From NCBI GenBank assembly GCA_015039365.1, contig WION01000057.1:62001-126000 (forward strand): 64,000 nucleotides of DNA, read 5' to 3'. This DNA comes from Amanita rubescens. Lineage: Eukaryota > Basidiomycota > Agaricomycetes > Agaricales > Amanitaceae. Under the pieces are notes generated by a model, which made no database searches, was not told the DNA's origin, and worked only from the letters and a program-made list of their open reading frames with translations. Below are positions 10,848-22,385 of the stretch, piece after piece. Made by a program: the position numbers and the translations under genes. Position 1 is the stretch's first letter. Every line of letters begins with the position of its first letter.

Positions 10848-13800
10848 GTGATGCCCAACGAGTCTCGAAACCCGAGACTCAACCCACCGGGAGTTTTACG
10901 GAACTCCCAATACTTTAAGGATGACCCTCCGGACTCGTTCCCGAGGAGGGTCGAAACGAACCAATATGCCGCTATCCCTGAGTGGTATTACGACGAATTG
11001 GAATACATTAAGGGTGTATCATCAACACCCGGTCGAACTGCACAATATAAGATTCACATGTTGTCTGACTCGACCTTTAAGTTAACCTGGGAGTATTCAC
11101 CCACTCCCTGTTATTCAAACGAGTCCTCTGAGGCTCGTACATCTATTCGTTCGGGCGAGCGTGAGTTTGGCTCGCCCCACAACATAAACTTCAGTAATTC
11201 TACGTCCGAGACTCAGGAACCAGACCTAATGTTCGGTACCCTACATAGTCAACATGAAACTCTCGAACGGGAACACTATCCTGAGTGTTCCCAACTCGTC
11301 TACGACGACGCGAATGAGTTTAATGATTTTGTCGCAGAATATCTTAAATCTCAGTTCAGTATTGACAAACCTTCACGTGACATGCAATACGTTTGGCGCG
11401 ATGCGTACTTAGGCTTACACAGTGGTTCAATAGCCCCAGAAGCGCTGTCCGAGGGCTTCTGGACAATGGTTGAAGCTTGGGATTCAATACGCATAATTTC
11501 ATGCGACACAATGCGACCGAAGGCTGTCTCCATTCCTGAAGTGAAACAGGAGGTCTCTACGACCTCCGAGCCATCCTATAAGACACGACTTGAAATCAAG
11601 GGAAGCGCGCCTGATACGCTTCCCGAAATGCCGAAGGAGTGCGTAACTGAGCGCTCCACGTTGACACTTGGATTTGCTGACACGCAAGTCCAAACCTCTT
11701 CTCTTTCAAATGAAATTGGGGAGGAACGACGGGTCTACAACCCCGTCATTAGTAAACACGCAAAAGACGAGGATCAAGACTCACCTGAAACCGTCTCAGC
11801 AGTCTTCAAGCTGCCGGACTCCATTCCCATTTCCTCGCCTGTCCCTATTGCGCGTGATACGCACAAGGCCTCTCCGTCAACCATTCCTGCAAAACATGAT
11901 TCCCCACGAGCCGTGTATGAGGTTAAAAGAACGAAAGACCCAGCTCTTGAGTCTCAAAACGCATTGGAACGAGTTCGATTGACTCATTCCCCAAAACGTC
12001 CAAGCTCGTCGAAACCGGACCCCCTTTCAATACCTCGGGAACTCCACAGGAACCCCCGGATTCCCTAACCAAGAACAAAGAGCTATCCAAAGCTCGTAAT
12101 AATGGTTTCCATGGGAAACCTCCCTCAGAATCATCTATGGAGACAACACCAGCTGTCTACCATGTTTCATCGAAGTTTGCTATGTGTGTTGCGAGTCGAC
12201 AGCTGCCAGAAACGTCGGTACCTGTCGGAAGGTCGGCCAAGCCCCGAATCGTTAACGCAGCCACGCCACGCATTCCTAGCTCAAAGATCACGTCCAGCTT
12301 GACTACTCAAATGGAAAACGCAATAGTTAACACAGAGGAACGAACTGATGCCTCACAATACGTACCTTTGACCAAGACAGCCCCCACGCTGTCTAATCTC
12401 TCGCCTGTCTCCTCTTTACGGGCCCATCCTTCGAACCAGCTCTTAAATGAGCTTAAACCAACCCCTTCAACTGTTTCTAAACGGCGCACGCCTAATATCG
12501 TTAATACGAAACAAATGGCGAGCAGAAACACTCACCAGAAGGCTGATACTCGTCTTAGAGCATCACTGCCAAATGCAAACGAGCTGTTTGGTAAACCACC
12601 TTCGTCTCCAGACCTAGGACAATCGGATCAGCTCAAACGAGCTGCTAAACCGCTCGGAAGTTCTTTCGAACTTCCCGCAAATATCCCGGAACGCTCCGCA
12701 GAGCATTCCATACTATTTGGACGACTTACCAACGAGCAAGTCACCTCTCTTTCGTCCTTTGGTGAAACGGGGGAGGAACGGCGTATGCTAGACGCCGTTA
12801 TCAATATACAAAAAGAAAATAAAGAAAACTTCACGCTACCAGTGCACACTCCCGACACCTCTCCCATCCATCCTGGTCCTTTGCGACATTCTTCTCTTGA
12901 AGAAACCAGCCCGCAAGCTAACAAAGGAGCCACTCTGAGAGTCTCAACTCCCGAGACTCGAAACAAGCCCGAACGAGTTCTAACGACCCGTTCTATGGCT
13001 AGTCTGAGCTCTGCGAAGTCGGACAATCCTCCTGAACCCCCGGGACTCAATACAAGTCCCTCGAATATCGCTCACGAGCCTATGCCGGCTCGAATACGCA
13101 CAACCACCAAACCCGTCCCGGAGATGGTCTCACCCATCTCCCGACCTTCCCTCAACTTCGGCATGCACGTTAAGACTAGGGAACAGTCTAAGAAGACAGT
13201 TCCGAGCACTAGAGAGCTCCCGAAGGGAAACTCTCTTATCGGCATCAAACGTTCTAGCCAAATCGTCTCGGCTTCCTCTTTGAAACGCCGGGATGTCGAG
13301 AAACAGCCTATTGGAAAGGCGAAAATCATTCTTACGAAAGGATTGACGAGTGCAATTAAGCACTTACCTGCATCCAAGACAGCTTCCTCGCTGTCGAAGC
13401 CCTCGACCGCCATAATCTCCTCAATTTGGGCTTCCTCAACTCGTCCTTCCCTAATGCGTCCTTCCAATGACAAGACTTCGCCACCTTTCCCTGCAGTTTC
13501 GAAACAACGCACGTCGAGCGTCGTTAGCACAAATCTTGTAGTAAATAGTAATACTATGCACCGTTTGTCGGAGACCCTCTCTCGGGTCTCCAATGGATCC
13601 CTTTCACCGCCGTCTGGCGAAAACCCTTCTTCTCCCGTCACTGGAGAAGCCAAACAGTCCAAACAAACTGTTAAAGCCGAGGGAAGTTCAGCGAAACTTC
13701 CCGAAATACATGAGCGCTCCGTCGAGTGCTCTACTCAAAACCTAGGACTCGTCGGCGGACGAGCCCCAACCTTTTCCTTTTCGGATGAAATGGAGGAGGA

Positions 13801-15307
13801 ACGACGGATCTACGACACCGTCGTCAATATTCAGATCAATACAAGTGAAGAACAAGACTCACTTGAAGCAACAGCAGCTTCCACGCTGCCATTCTCCACT
13901 TCCGTTCCCTCATACATCCGTCCTGCGCCAACCGCATCCACTCGTTCAATCTCAGACGAGCTTTCACCACCTATTGAGGTGGTACCCAGACGACATATCC
14001 TAAATGTCGTCAATAAGAAATCATCGGCAAGTGGATTGCCACACTCACCCCATACTGGGACTGCATGAAAACAGTCCCAACATACCTTAACTCCTTCGAG
14101 GAATGAAGGAGAACAGCTCGCAAGAGCTGCCGCTTATATCCGGGAGCGTATCAACCAACGCTCCCTTGCCTGCGACGAATCCGCTTGTCGATTCCCCAAA
14201 GGTCCACCTGACAAGGCTACCAACCCTGAATTGGATTCTAGACGACTGGATACACAAGTCGTCAATAAAGAAATGGAAACCACCGTAACAATACGCTCAC
14301 CTGAGCCTGAAGCTCCCAAAGCTTTCCCAGTACAGCCCAATGCGGTCCCTCAGCAGCCCAAGGCCTGGAGAGCAAATGAACTCTCCTCTGGGCATTCGGA
14401 GCTTCACATCCCGTGGCTTCCTGGACCCGTATTTGACGAAACGGATTACCGACAGCAACGAAGAATACACGCTGTCAGTAACGAGGACATGAGCATTAAT
14501 TCATGCTCACCTGTACCCAATACGGCCCTCACGCCGTTATTCTCGTCTATGTCCGCCTATCCTACGCTGGTTCCTCCATCCTTCCAGCTGAAACATTCGG
14601 AGCTTCCTAATGCCGGAAGCTCCCAACGATATCCTATCAATGTCGTTAATTCTGAATTCAACTTGAGTGCCAATCGGTACTCACCTCAATCCGTGGTGGT
14701 ACCTACACCACCTATGCCCAAACACACCGGCCAAACTGTCAGTCTCGCCCCTGGCTGTAATCTTGGCACGTTGTCGAGAATGACGTGGATCCTCAGCGTC
14801 ATTACCTTCCGTGCAGTCAGGAATCGCAAGGCCAAAGAGACGGAGTACACAATCATCCACGAGTACATCGAGGACGACGAGTCTCCCACTTCGGCCCCTC
14901 CTTCTTATGCCTATGTCGACGTCAAGGCTGCAGCGAACGCGTTACCCTCGCGTCTGCCCAAGCCTTCGTGGTGGGCAGAAACTCCAGGTTCCGTGTGCGT
15001 CAAACGCGTTTGGCGCGCCCGTTGCAAACCACCCAACTTTGCGGTTAACTCGAGACGACAAAGCTATAACGTCGTCAATAAAATGAACAATATGGGTGAC
15101 GACCACTCACCCTTATATCGGGCGGTACGAATACCACCCAACCCGTCCAATCCTCTTCGCATCGACCACTTGAGACCGCGACGACTGTCAAATGTCGACA
15201 TCTCCCGATTTATGAACGTTACGGCAAGACCGCCATGTTATTGCCATTCCCTCGTCTCATTTGTCGTCGTCATCTCGCGATATCTGCGAATTGATTCGGA
15301 GGGCTAA
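10848..15307 (+). pseudogene. Stem-loop-rich low-complexity protein, plus-strand copy (gene 3), frameshift and TGA
   Basis: Three open segments (10,848-12,068; 12,137-14,068; 14,231-15,307) form one gene. The first two differ in frame: the end of the first (LHRNPRIP) and the upstream reading of the second (PPSESS) both match one continuous stretch of gene 1, placing a one-base shift near 12,050. The second and third share a frame and are split by a TGA at 14,066-14,068 where paralogues have Arg (ETARKRS, GTAREQS). The N-terminus (to ~residue 250) has Trp/Tyr-rich patches not found in gene 1. The C-terminal block (LSVITFRAVRN, ETEYTIIHE, SWWAETP) matches gene 1 but is followed by ~110 extra residues. 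Perfect stems are very dense: ten of 6-9 bp lie between 10,860 and 11,747. Function unknown; likely retroelement-borne. Confidence 0.6.
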
Positions 15308-15419
15308 TTTCGAGCCCTCCACACATGTAAATCTGTAAATTATGAATATACTTATCAGCAAAATGAACACAGTCAAGTTATGAACTTACAACTTACCTTA
15401 TTAATCATTTTACTCGGAA

Positions 15420-15680
15420 GGAGACTCCCTGAGAGTCTCCATACTTAATCAACACCCTTCTTCTTGTAAAAAAGGTGAAGAAACTCATAGACGAGTCATA
15501 CTAGATTCGTCGCGAGCCTAAAAAACGGAGAGTTAACACTCGAACTCTCCACAAACACTTACGGAGGACTTACCGTAGTCCTCCCCGTCCATCCGTTTGA
15601 CACCGCGTCATCGGGAATACCTCCTGGCCCTCGTTCGTTCCAATACGCGAGAGGGCGACGCATAGTCCTACCCTCGAGAC
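15420..15680. repeat. Non-coding stem-loop series downstream of gene 3
   Basis: Perfect hairpins continue past the stop codon: 15,420-15,426 with 15,434-15,440; 15,537-15,544 with 15,553-15,560; 15,573-15,580 with 15,587-15,594. The series is cut by the element at 15,681 and resumes at 26,868 (the GAGACC..GGTCTC stem is completed across the insertion point). No gene is seen in this stretch. Confidence 0.7.
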
Positions 15681-16868
15681 GAGGTCTTTATGGTCCCCCC
15701 CCCTTTCCGATCGGAGTCCGATCGGAATCCTAGGATTCCTATAGGAGTCTAATCAGAATTTATTACATTAAGATTACAAATTTTTGAAAACTGGATTTTC
15801 GGTCGGACTGGTATCAGACTTAATCGGAGGCCGTCCGATGGACTCAAATAGGACTCATCGGAGGCTGTCTGACGGACTCAAATAGGACTATTTTTATGTA
15901 GTCTTTGTAGTCTCATTTGTAATACTACCATAATGTAACCGTGGGAAAAAAATCGAAAAATTGTCAAAAATGCAGAAAAATCATGTGATCAGACCTGTAT
16001 GGAAATGAACATGCCAAACAATACCAAACTCAAGATATTTGCAAAATACTGTTTTAAACGCTTTGTGTTGAAAATTTGAAAGGGTGCCAAAAAATCTTAA
16101 AAAATCCGGAAAAATCATGTGATCAAGGTGGGGCAAGAATTATGTTCCAAAACAAGGCCAAACTCAAGATATTTGCAAAATACTGAAACACTTCATGTTG
16201 AAAATTTGAAAGTGCCAAAAAATCTTGAAAAATCCTGAAAAATCATGTGATTAATGTGGTGTAAGAACTATGTTCCAAAACAGAGCCAAACTCAAGATAT
16301 TTGCAAATACTTCTTTTAGATATGAGGGAGAGAATTGAAAGGTTGCCAAAAATTCTGGAAAAATCTTGTGATCAAGCAAGTACTAGTGTTTGCTAATGAC
16401 AGGCATGAGTAGTGTGACTTTGTACAAGCACTGGGTGGGAGGTGGTTGATAAGACAAACCAGATGTGGGGTCTGATAAACTTACATAGTAGGTAAAACGC
16501 TAGAATATAGTCTTAAGTTTGAGGAGACTGACTGATATTAGAGACATAAATGTCATCTTATCATTTGTTACTATGGAATGACAGGGGTATACCCCCAGAC
16601 ATTCCCTAGGCCAATAGGGTACTTGTTACCAATAATGCTTATGGAATGCTTACTATTTTCTTTTATATGCTGTTTATGCTAACGGGCTTTCTTTCTGGCC
16701 CAGGCATACCAATAACTTGCCACTACTAGTATTTGTGATCAGAGGTACATCAGCAGTAACACAGCAAAAGTCTGATCATGTCTGATGTTGTCTGATGCTT
16801 AAGTGTCTCTCAGACAGTCAGACAGTCAGATAATCAGTGTGTCAGCATCTGTCAGTGCCTATTAGATA

Positions 16869-16969
16869 CAGACTCCTTCCCAGTCTCCTGGCTGCGGCAT
16901 TTTGTCTTGACAATATGTTATGTAAGACACTTGCTCCAGGGAGACTGGTACGTAACATTGGTAAACAAA
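16869..16969 (+). repeat. Left TIR of the RecQ/DUF6589 element
   Basis: This is the inverted match of 25,142-25,242. Four differences near the outer end are all TpG or CpA here against CpG in the right TIR (CTGGCTGCGGCA against CCGGCCGCGGCG, and ACAATA against ACGATA), the mark of cytosine deamination at CpG. It contains an internal inverted pair CAGTCTCC..GGGAGACTG. Confidence 0.85.
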
Positions 16970-17250
16970 TGCTCGGCACAACGTGATGTGACTTGGATAG
17001 CTTATGTAACTATTATTCTACATTCTTTTCTTTGCCGAGTATTCAGCCGTTCTGCCGATCGCGGCTCGTATGACTGCCTGAAGGCTGGCCGGTATGTGTT
17101 GCTCTTTCCTGCTTATCTGCTAACAGTGATGGCATCAATTGAGATATGGGTGATAGTAATATCACATGGGGGAGCGTCCCTGAACCTTCGGCGAGCCCCG
17201 GGGCTGGGAGCCATCAAGTTTTACCAATCCCATCGATCGACGACATATGA

Positions 17251-19814
17251 TGCAAAGCTTTTGACGTCCTTGGGAAGCGGCCATGTCTATGGCAGGCCAA
17301 TATCTGCCAAGCAGTTCTCGAGGGCAACCGTGACGTGATTTCAATAGCTGGGACAGGAATGGGCAAGACGCTCACATTCTGGCTCCCACTGCTTTTTCGT
17401 CCATACGGTGTTCAGATTGTAGTAACGCCGCTCAACATACTCGGTCAGCAGAACATAGAGACGCTTGGAAAGGTGGGAATCAAGGGAATTTTTCTTTCGG
17501 TGGATACAGCTTGGACGCCTGGGACTTTGCAGGTATGTCCACCTCTGTTCTGCAAATCTCTTACTCAAGTGTTGATGCAGGCCATACTTTCGCTGACATA
17601 CCGCACCATTGTCGTCAATCCGGAAGTTCTGATGCATGAAAACGGAGTTTTCGAGCAATTATTCAAGAATAAAACATTTATGAGCTCTGTGATAAGCATC
17701 GTCATCGACGAAGCGCATTGCATATCCCAATGGGGTTCATTTCGCCCCGAATACCGTGAACTTGGACGCCTACGGTACCTTCAGCGATACCCCTGCACTA
17801 TAATGGCGACATCCACTACGCTTACTCCGAGCGTTATCAAAGACATCAAGAACGTTCTCAGCCTTCGTGAAGAAAATATATTCTTTTCTCAATGCCCTGT
17901 CGATCGCTCGAATATCAACATTGCCGTTAGACCATTTCGCAATCCCCACAATAGTTTTTTCGATCTTAAATTCTTGCTTCGAGACTGGCAGCCTGGTTCC
18001 CCACCTCCGCCAACTTTCATCGTCTTTTTCGACAGTATCCCTGAATCTGTCAGTGCCGGTCGTTATCTCCGCAGCCTTTTACCACTTGAATATGAAGACT
18101 GCATCATGTGGTTCAATTCCGAGATGTCGGATCGATTCAAAACCCAACAAACATCCAAGTTTGCGAAAGGCGAGGTTTGGGGCTTGATGGCCACGGATTC
18201 ATTCGGAATGGTAAATTATACTACGTGTTTTTATTCTGAACGTCACTGATATACGAGCAGGGAATGGATATACCAAATATCATGACAATCGTTAACTGGG
18301 GAACGTTGTGTACTATATCAACACTTTGGCAACGTTTTGGTCGATGCGTGCGTGACCAAGTGCTCGAGGGAGAAGCTATTCTCTTCACAGAGAAAGAGAA
18401 CCTTGACCCGGAGCGCGAAAGGAAGGCTGAGAGAGCGAGGACACGGAAACGAGCTCCACAGCATGGCAAGACAGTCACGTCCAATAAACATTGGAAGGCA
18501 GCCAATACTACTATCAAAACGGAGGTGGAAGTTGTCGGCCCTGATGGATCGAGTAGCGATGAGCAGGAGGAAGTGGTAACGAAGCGGTCCAGCAAGAGCT
18601 CAAAGCAGTTAGACTGTGACGTTGACGAGCTCATTAACGTGGGCCATCGAGGATACACTTGTCAGCGCATTCCCATCATGGCCGCATTTCAAAATGATCA
18701 AGCAGGTGTGTATCATTTACCCTTTTGTTTGGTGCAATCTGACATACGTTTAGTACATCTACATCTTGAATGTGATACTGGCTCACCGAATGGATGTGCT
18801 CGCTGCGGCCCCAAGCCAACGCAGCTTTGCTGTGACCTCCACAGCCTGGACACTTTTAGTCACCTTGACGCAGCCATAGACAAATCCACCCGGCAACCCT
18901 CATGCTCATCGCTCAACAGCTACACCCCAAATGAGACGGATGAAGCTCTACGCCTTGAATTGGAGAACTGGTGCCTTAATCAAGCCGAGGAACAGTACGG
19001 ACAGGCTGTTCTGTTCTCCCTTGGACCTGGTATCATCATGGGAACGCATATTCGTGACCGCATAGTAGATTGCGCCCATTTTAACAAGATTCAAACCATT
19101 CCCAACCTTGAGAAAGAAACGAAGTGGGAGTTGGCAAGTGAACATGGAACGGCTGTCCTCGACATCGTTCGCAAACACTATCCACAACCTCTGCTTCCCG
19201 CACCATTTATTATTGACCTAGCCAATCTGCCATCTTCTCAGCCTGCCCACACGTCTAGTTTCCCGGTGCCTGGATCATCCACTTTTGGGCCAGGGTCTGC
19301 ATCATCTAACGTATTGACGTCAAAATGTCGTGAGGCAAGATGTAGTCTCTGTCAACAACCCAGGCATAATTGTACGTAAATAGTAGTGGTTCCTCTTGAG
19401 TATCATTAATATCTTTCCTTAGCGCGCAATCGCAAGTGTCCAGCCAACCAGAAGAAAGAAAATTTGATACCACATGCCTCCTCAAGTGCTGTCACTATAC
19501 CACAAGCTTTCACGACCGCACCATCTGCCTTTGCAACTGATCCTGCTTTCACAACCGCATCATCCGCTTTTGGAATTCATTCAGTTTTTTCGACCGCACA
19601 GTCCGCTTTTGGAACTGCTCCGGCTTTCACTACACCATTTGCTTTTCAAACTGCTCCGACTGCTTTCGCAACTGTACCATCTGCTTTCACTCACTCTGAC
19701 CCTATACTCGGACTGTCAACCTCCGTTACGAATGGCAGCACTACTACATCATCGGCATTCCCATATAATGATTCTATGTTCACATACAATTGCTCTATAA
19801 TAGGTCCGCGATAA
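17251..19814 (+). CDS. RecQ-like DEAH helicase with zinc knuckle, multi-exon
   Basis: Superfamily 2 helicase of RecQ type. Visible motifs in order: a Q-type CLWQ with NRDV, motif I AGTGMGKT, motif II DEAHC followed by SQWG, motif III-like ATST, motif V GMDIPN, motif VI QRFGRCVRD. Short introns: 17,533-17,580, 18,211-18,260, 18,706-18,753 and 19,372-19,422, each GT..AG. Downstream lies a Lys/Arg-rich linker, a variable domain, then a zinc-knuckle pattern C-x2-C-x4-H-x6-C (CSLCQQPRHN) completed across the last intron, and a C-terminal tail of repeated AFxTAPSAF-like units. In basidiomycetes such RecQ-like genes are abundant beside repeats. The first exon is unresolved: the frame opens at 17,251 after a TGA and lacks an ATG before CLWQ, so an upstream exon is needed. 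Probable role: helicase of the transposon. Confidence 0.8.
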
Positions 19815-22165
19815 TATCCTCAAATTCTGGCTGTATCTCATCAGCTCCTTCTGTACCGATGCCAACTTCACCTTCCGTCCTACTGCCAGCCTTTTTACAA
19901 AGTAAATCTGCCCCTTTTCACAACATATCTGGAATGCTATACTTTGTTGCGCGTCCAGGAGTGAATATGTGGGGTGAGCACTGTGAGAGACTGTTACGAA
20001 GCTCAGCGAATGTTTTGCGCATATCCGGATCGGCATGTCCAGTTGTCAAACGATTCAAATGCATTGTTTTTTCAATTGTCTCGTGTGCTTGACTATATGT
20101 CCCAACTAATGCGGATTCTGAAATCATTCGCTTGACACTTCGGTTCGACCCTTGGCCACCGTACTTGACCTTTATATAATAATTGTGCAATTCCACACAC
20201 CAGTCAACGGCCCGAAACTTGCCAGGCTTTCCAGTAGGGTTTATGAGAATATTATACCGAATTACGTGTCTGACAAGGACCATGCAGAACATGACATCAA
20301 ATCAACATGGACTTACTGCAATCGCTCCGGACACATGAAGTGAGTGTCCAATAGGAACTCCGTCATTTCCGTTGCATATATATGTTTACCAGTGGCCTTG
20401 AATAATTGGATCCACGGTAGTAAGACTTTCTCAAAACGGGTAATGTCGCCATGATTCACTGTTGCAAATGTGAGTTCCTCGTAAAGCAAGAAATATTGTT
20501 GCATGAGAGCCGCATTCTTGAATTGCTGATCACGTTGAGCTTCAGGATTCAGTCATACTGTTGAAATCCTATGATTAGCAACAAACTCGGAAACGAGCTT
20601 CTCCGCCATTGTCTTCAGCTCGTCAAGCTTCGGTTTTGACTTTGCGAACTCTTCAAGGCTTGTAAATGATGGTAGGAGCTTTTGAACAGCAATGCGCCAA
20701 CAATCAAGCCGTCGAACAGCACCAACATGCTGAATAACTTGATGCATGCGACGAAATTCGCATTTTGATTTTATTGTGCCAGTTTGTTTTGCTCGAATTA
20801 CACCGACGTCTTTCATTAACGATGTTTCATCTTCTTTTCCAAGGATATCTTTGATGAAAATGCGCCACAGAACATCAACGCAAGCCATCTTGGTGTGGAA
20901 GAGACCCAGGCAGAACTTGACATACTGAAAGCACTCCCAGGCTCGGTCCTCGATAGCACGCCGGTTCATCAATGATTTGATTCGCTTGCCAGTCCCAAGG
21001 TCGCCGTGAACCAGAGCAACATATTTGCTGATATCTACAGTATCCTCATCGTCGGGACTTCCAACACCACCTTGCGCCATCAATTGCTCGATTGCCCGAA
21101 TATTTCCGTTTACAGTTGAGTTATTGACGTCCATTGCATAAGCAGGTATTATATCTGTTTTCTTCACAGGGATCGCTTCAAGAAGTTCCGGAATCTCAAG
21201 TTGGCCTTGTAGGTACTCAAACCCTTCAACATGCTCTATCAAGTCACGCAGAAATATCCAGGTATTGAAGCTGTTGTGACTAGATGGCACATTGCCTGGG
21301 CCATAAAAGAGCAGAGGTAAATCACGGTATGTCTTCATTCCTATCGCCATCCGAGAATTTTTAGGATTAAGCTTTGATCTTTCCCACAGATAATCGGAAC
21401 AGGCCAGGTCCTCCTTTGTTGCACCATGCTGAAGCGGAAATAATAGCCCCGATGTCAAATGCTTCAAGGTTTGATTTGATTTTTCAATGACCGGCACTGA
21501 GTGTTTCAGATCCACATCAAAGTTGTCATACGCATATGCCGCCAGCAGCGTCTGCCCTAGTTCACGTATCCCATCGGCAGCATTGTCAGAAAGTGAGTTG
21601 ATGGCATCGTAAATTGTTGTTTGCCCAATACACACACCCATTCGTGACAGGGCACTGATAACCTTTTGCGGTGTACCGACAGAGTGTAAAAAAATGCCCA
21701 AGATGCTTTGAAACCGGTTTGCTTTCCGATTCGTGCTGTGCATCATGATACTGATAATGACTGCTTTCTTCTAGGTATCGCACCAGCCATCAGCCACGGC
21801 CCACAAGCACACATTTCGTGAAAATAAACATACAATATTCAAGAGCTTCTCTTTCTGTGAAGCAGACGACTGCAGAGGTGAAGATCCATTCCCCTCTAAT
21901 ATTGTTTCGGCTTGATCTAACTCATTCTCCAGCAATTCATCATCATCAGGGCCATCAACGACCATTGCATTGCGATCCAGAATTAACGAAGATTTCTGTT
22001 TCCGAGCCAGAAGCAGAGCATCAAGAAGCGACCATAGACGTGGCGTGAGAGATGTAAAGCCACGAGTCATAGATTCCCAAGCAAAGTCTTCAATATCCCC
22101 GAGAGCCGCTTGCTGTGCGCTAAAGTGCCAACCGGTGCTCGCTTGAACAAGATCCTCAATCTCCC

Positions 22166-22379
22166 TGTCACGGGTGTACCGTGATAATATCTCGCCACTC
22201 GAAGTACACTGAATCAAGTTGTATTGTTCGTGTATCGAGTAGAGAGTGAAGTTGTTTGTACATGTGTAATGACGCGCTCTACGGGTTGCGCGTCACATCA
22301 GTCACCTATCTATATATGGCAGCAAGCTGTATCTACACGATGGAGAGAGATCGAACCTGGTAACGGGCTACCCGTTACA
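22166..22379 (-). mobile_element. Solo LTR, 214 bp, 5-bp TSD CTCCC
   Basis: Plus-strand ends TGTCACGGG...CCCGTTACA, i.e. TGTAACGGG...CCCGTGACA on minus. Direct repeats CTCCC at 22,161-22,165 and 22,380-22,384. It is inserted into the left TSD copy of the foldback element. It is the same family as 8768-8985. Confidence 0.85.
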
Positions 22380-22385
22380 CTCCCG

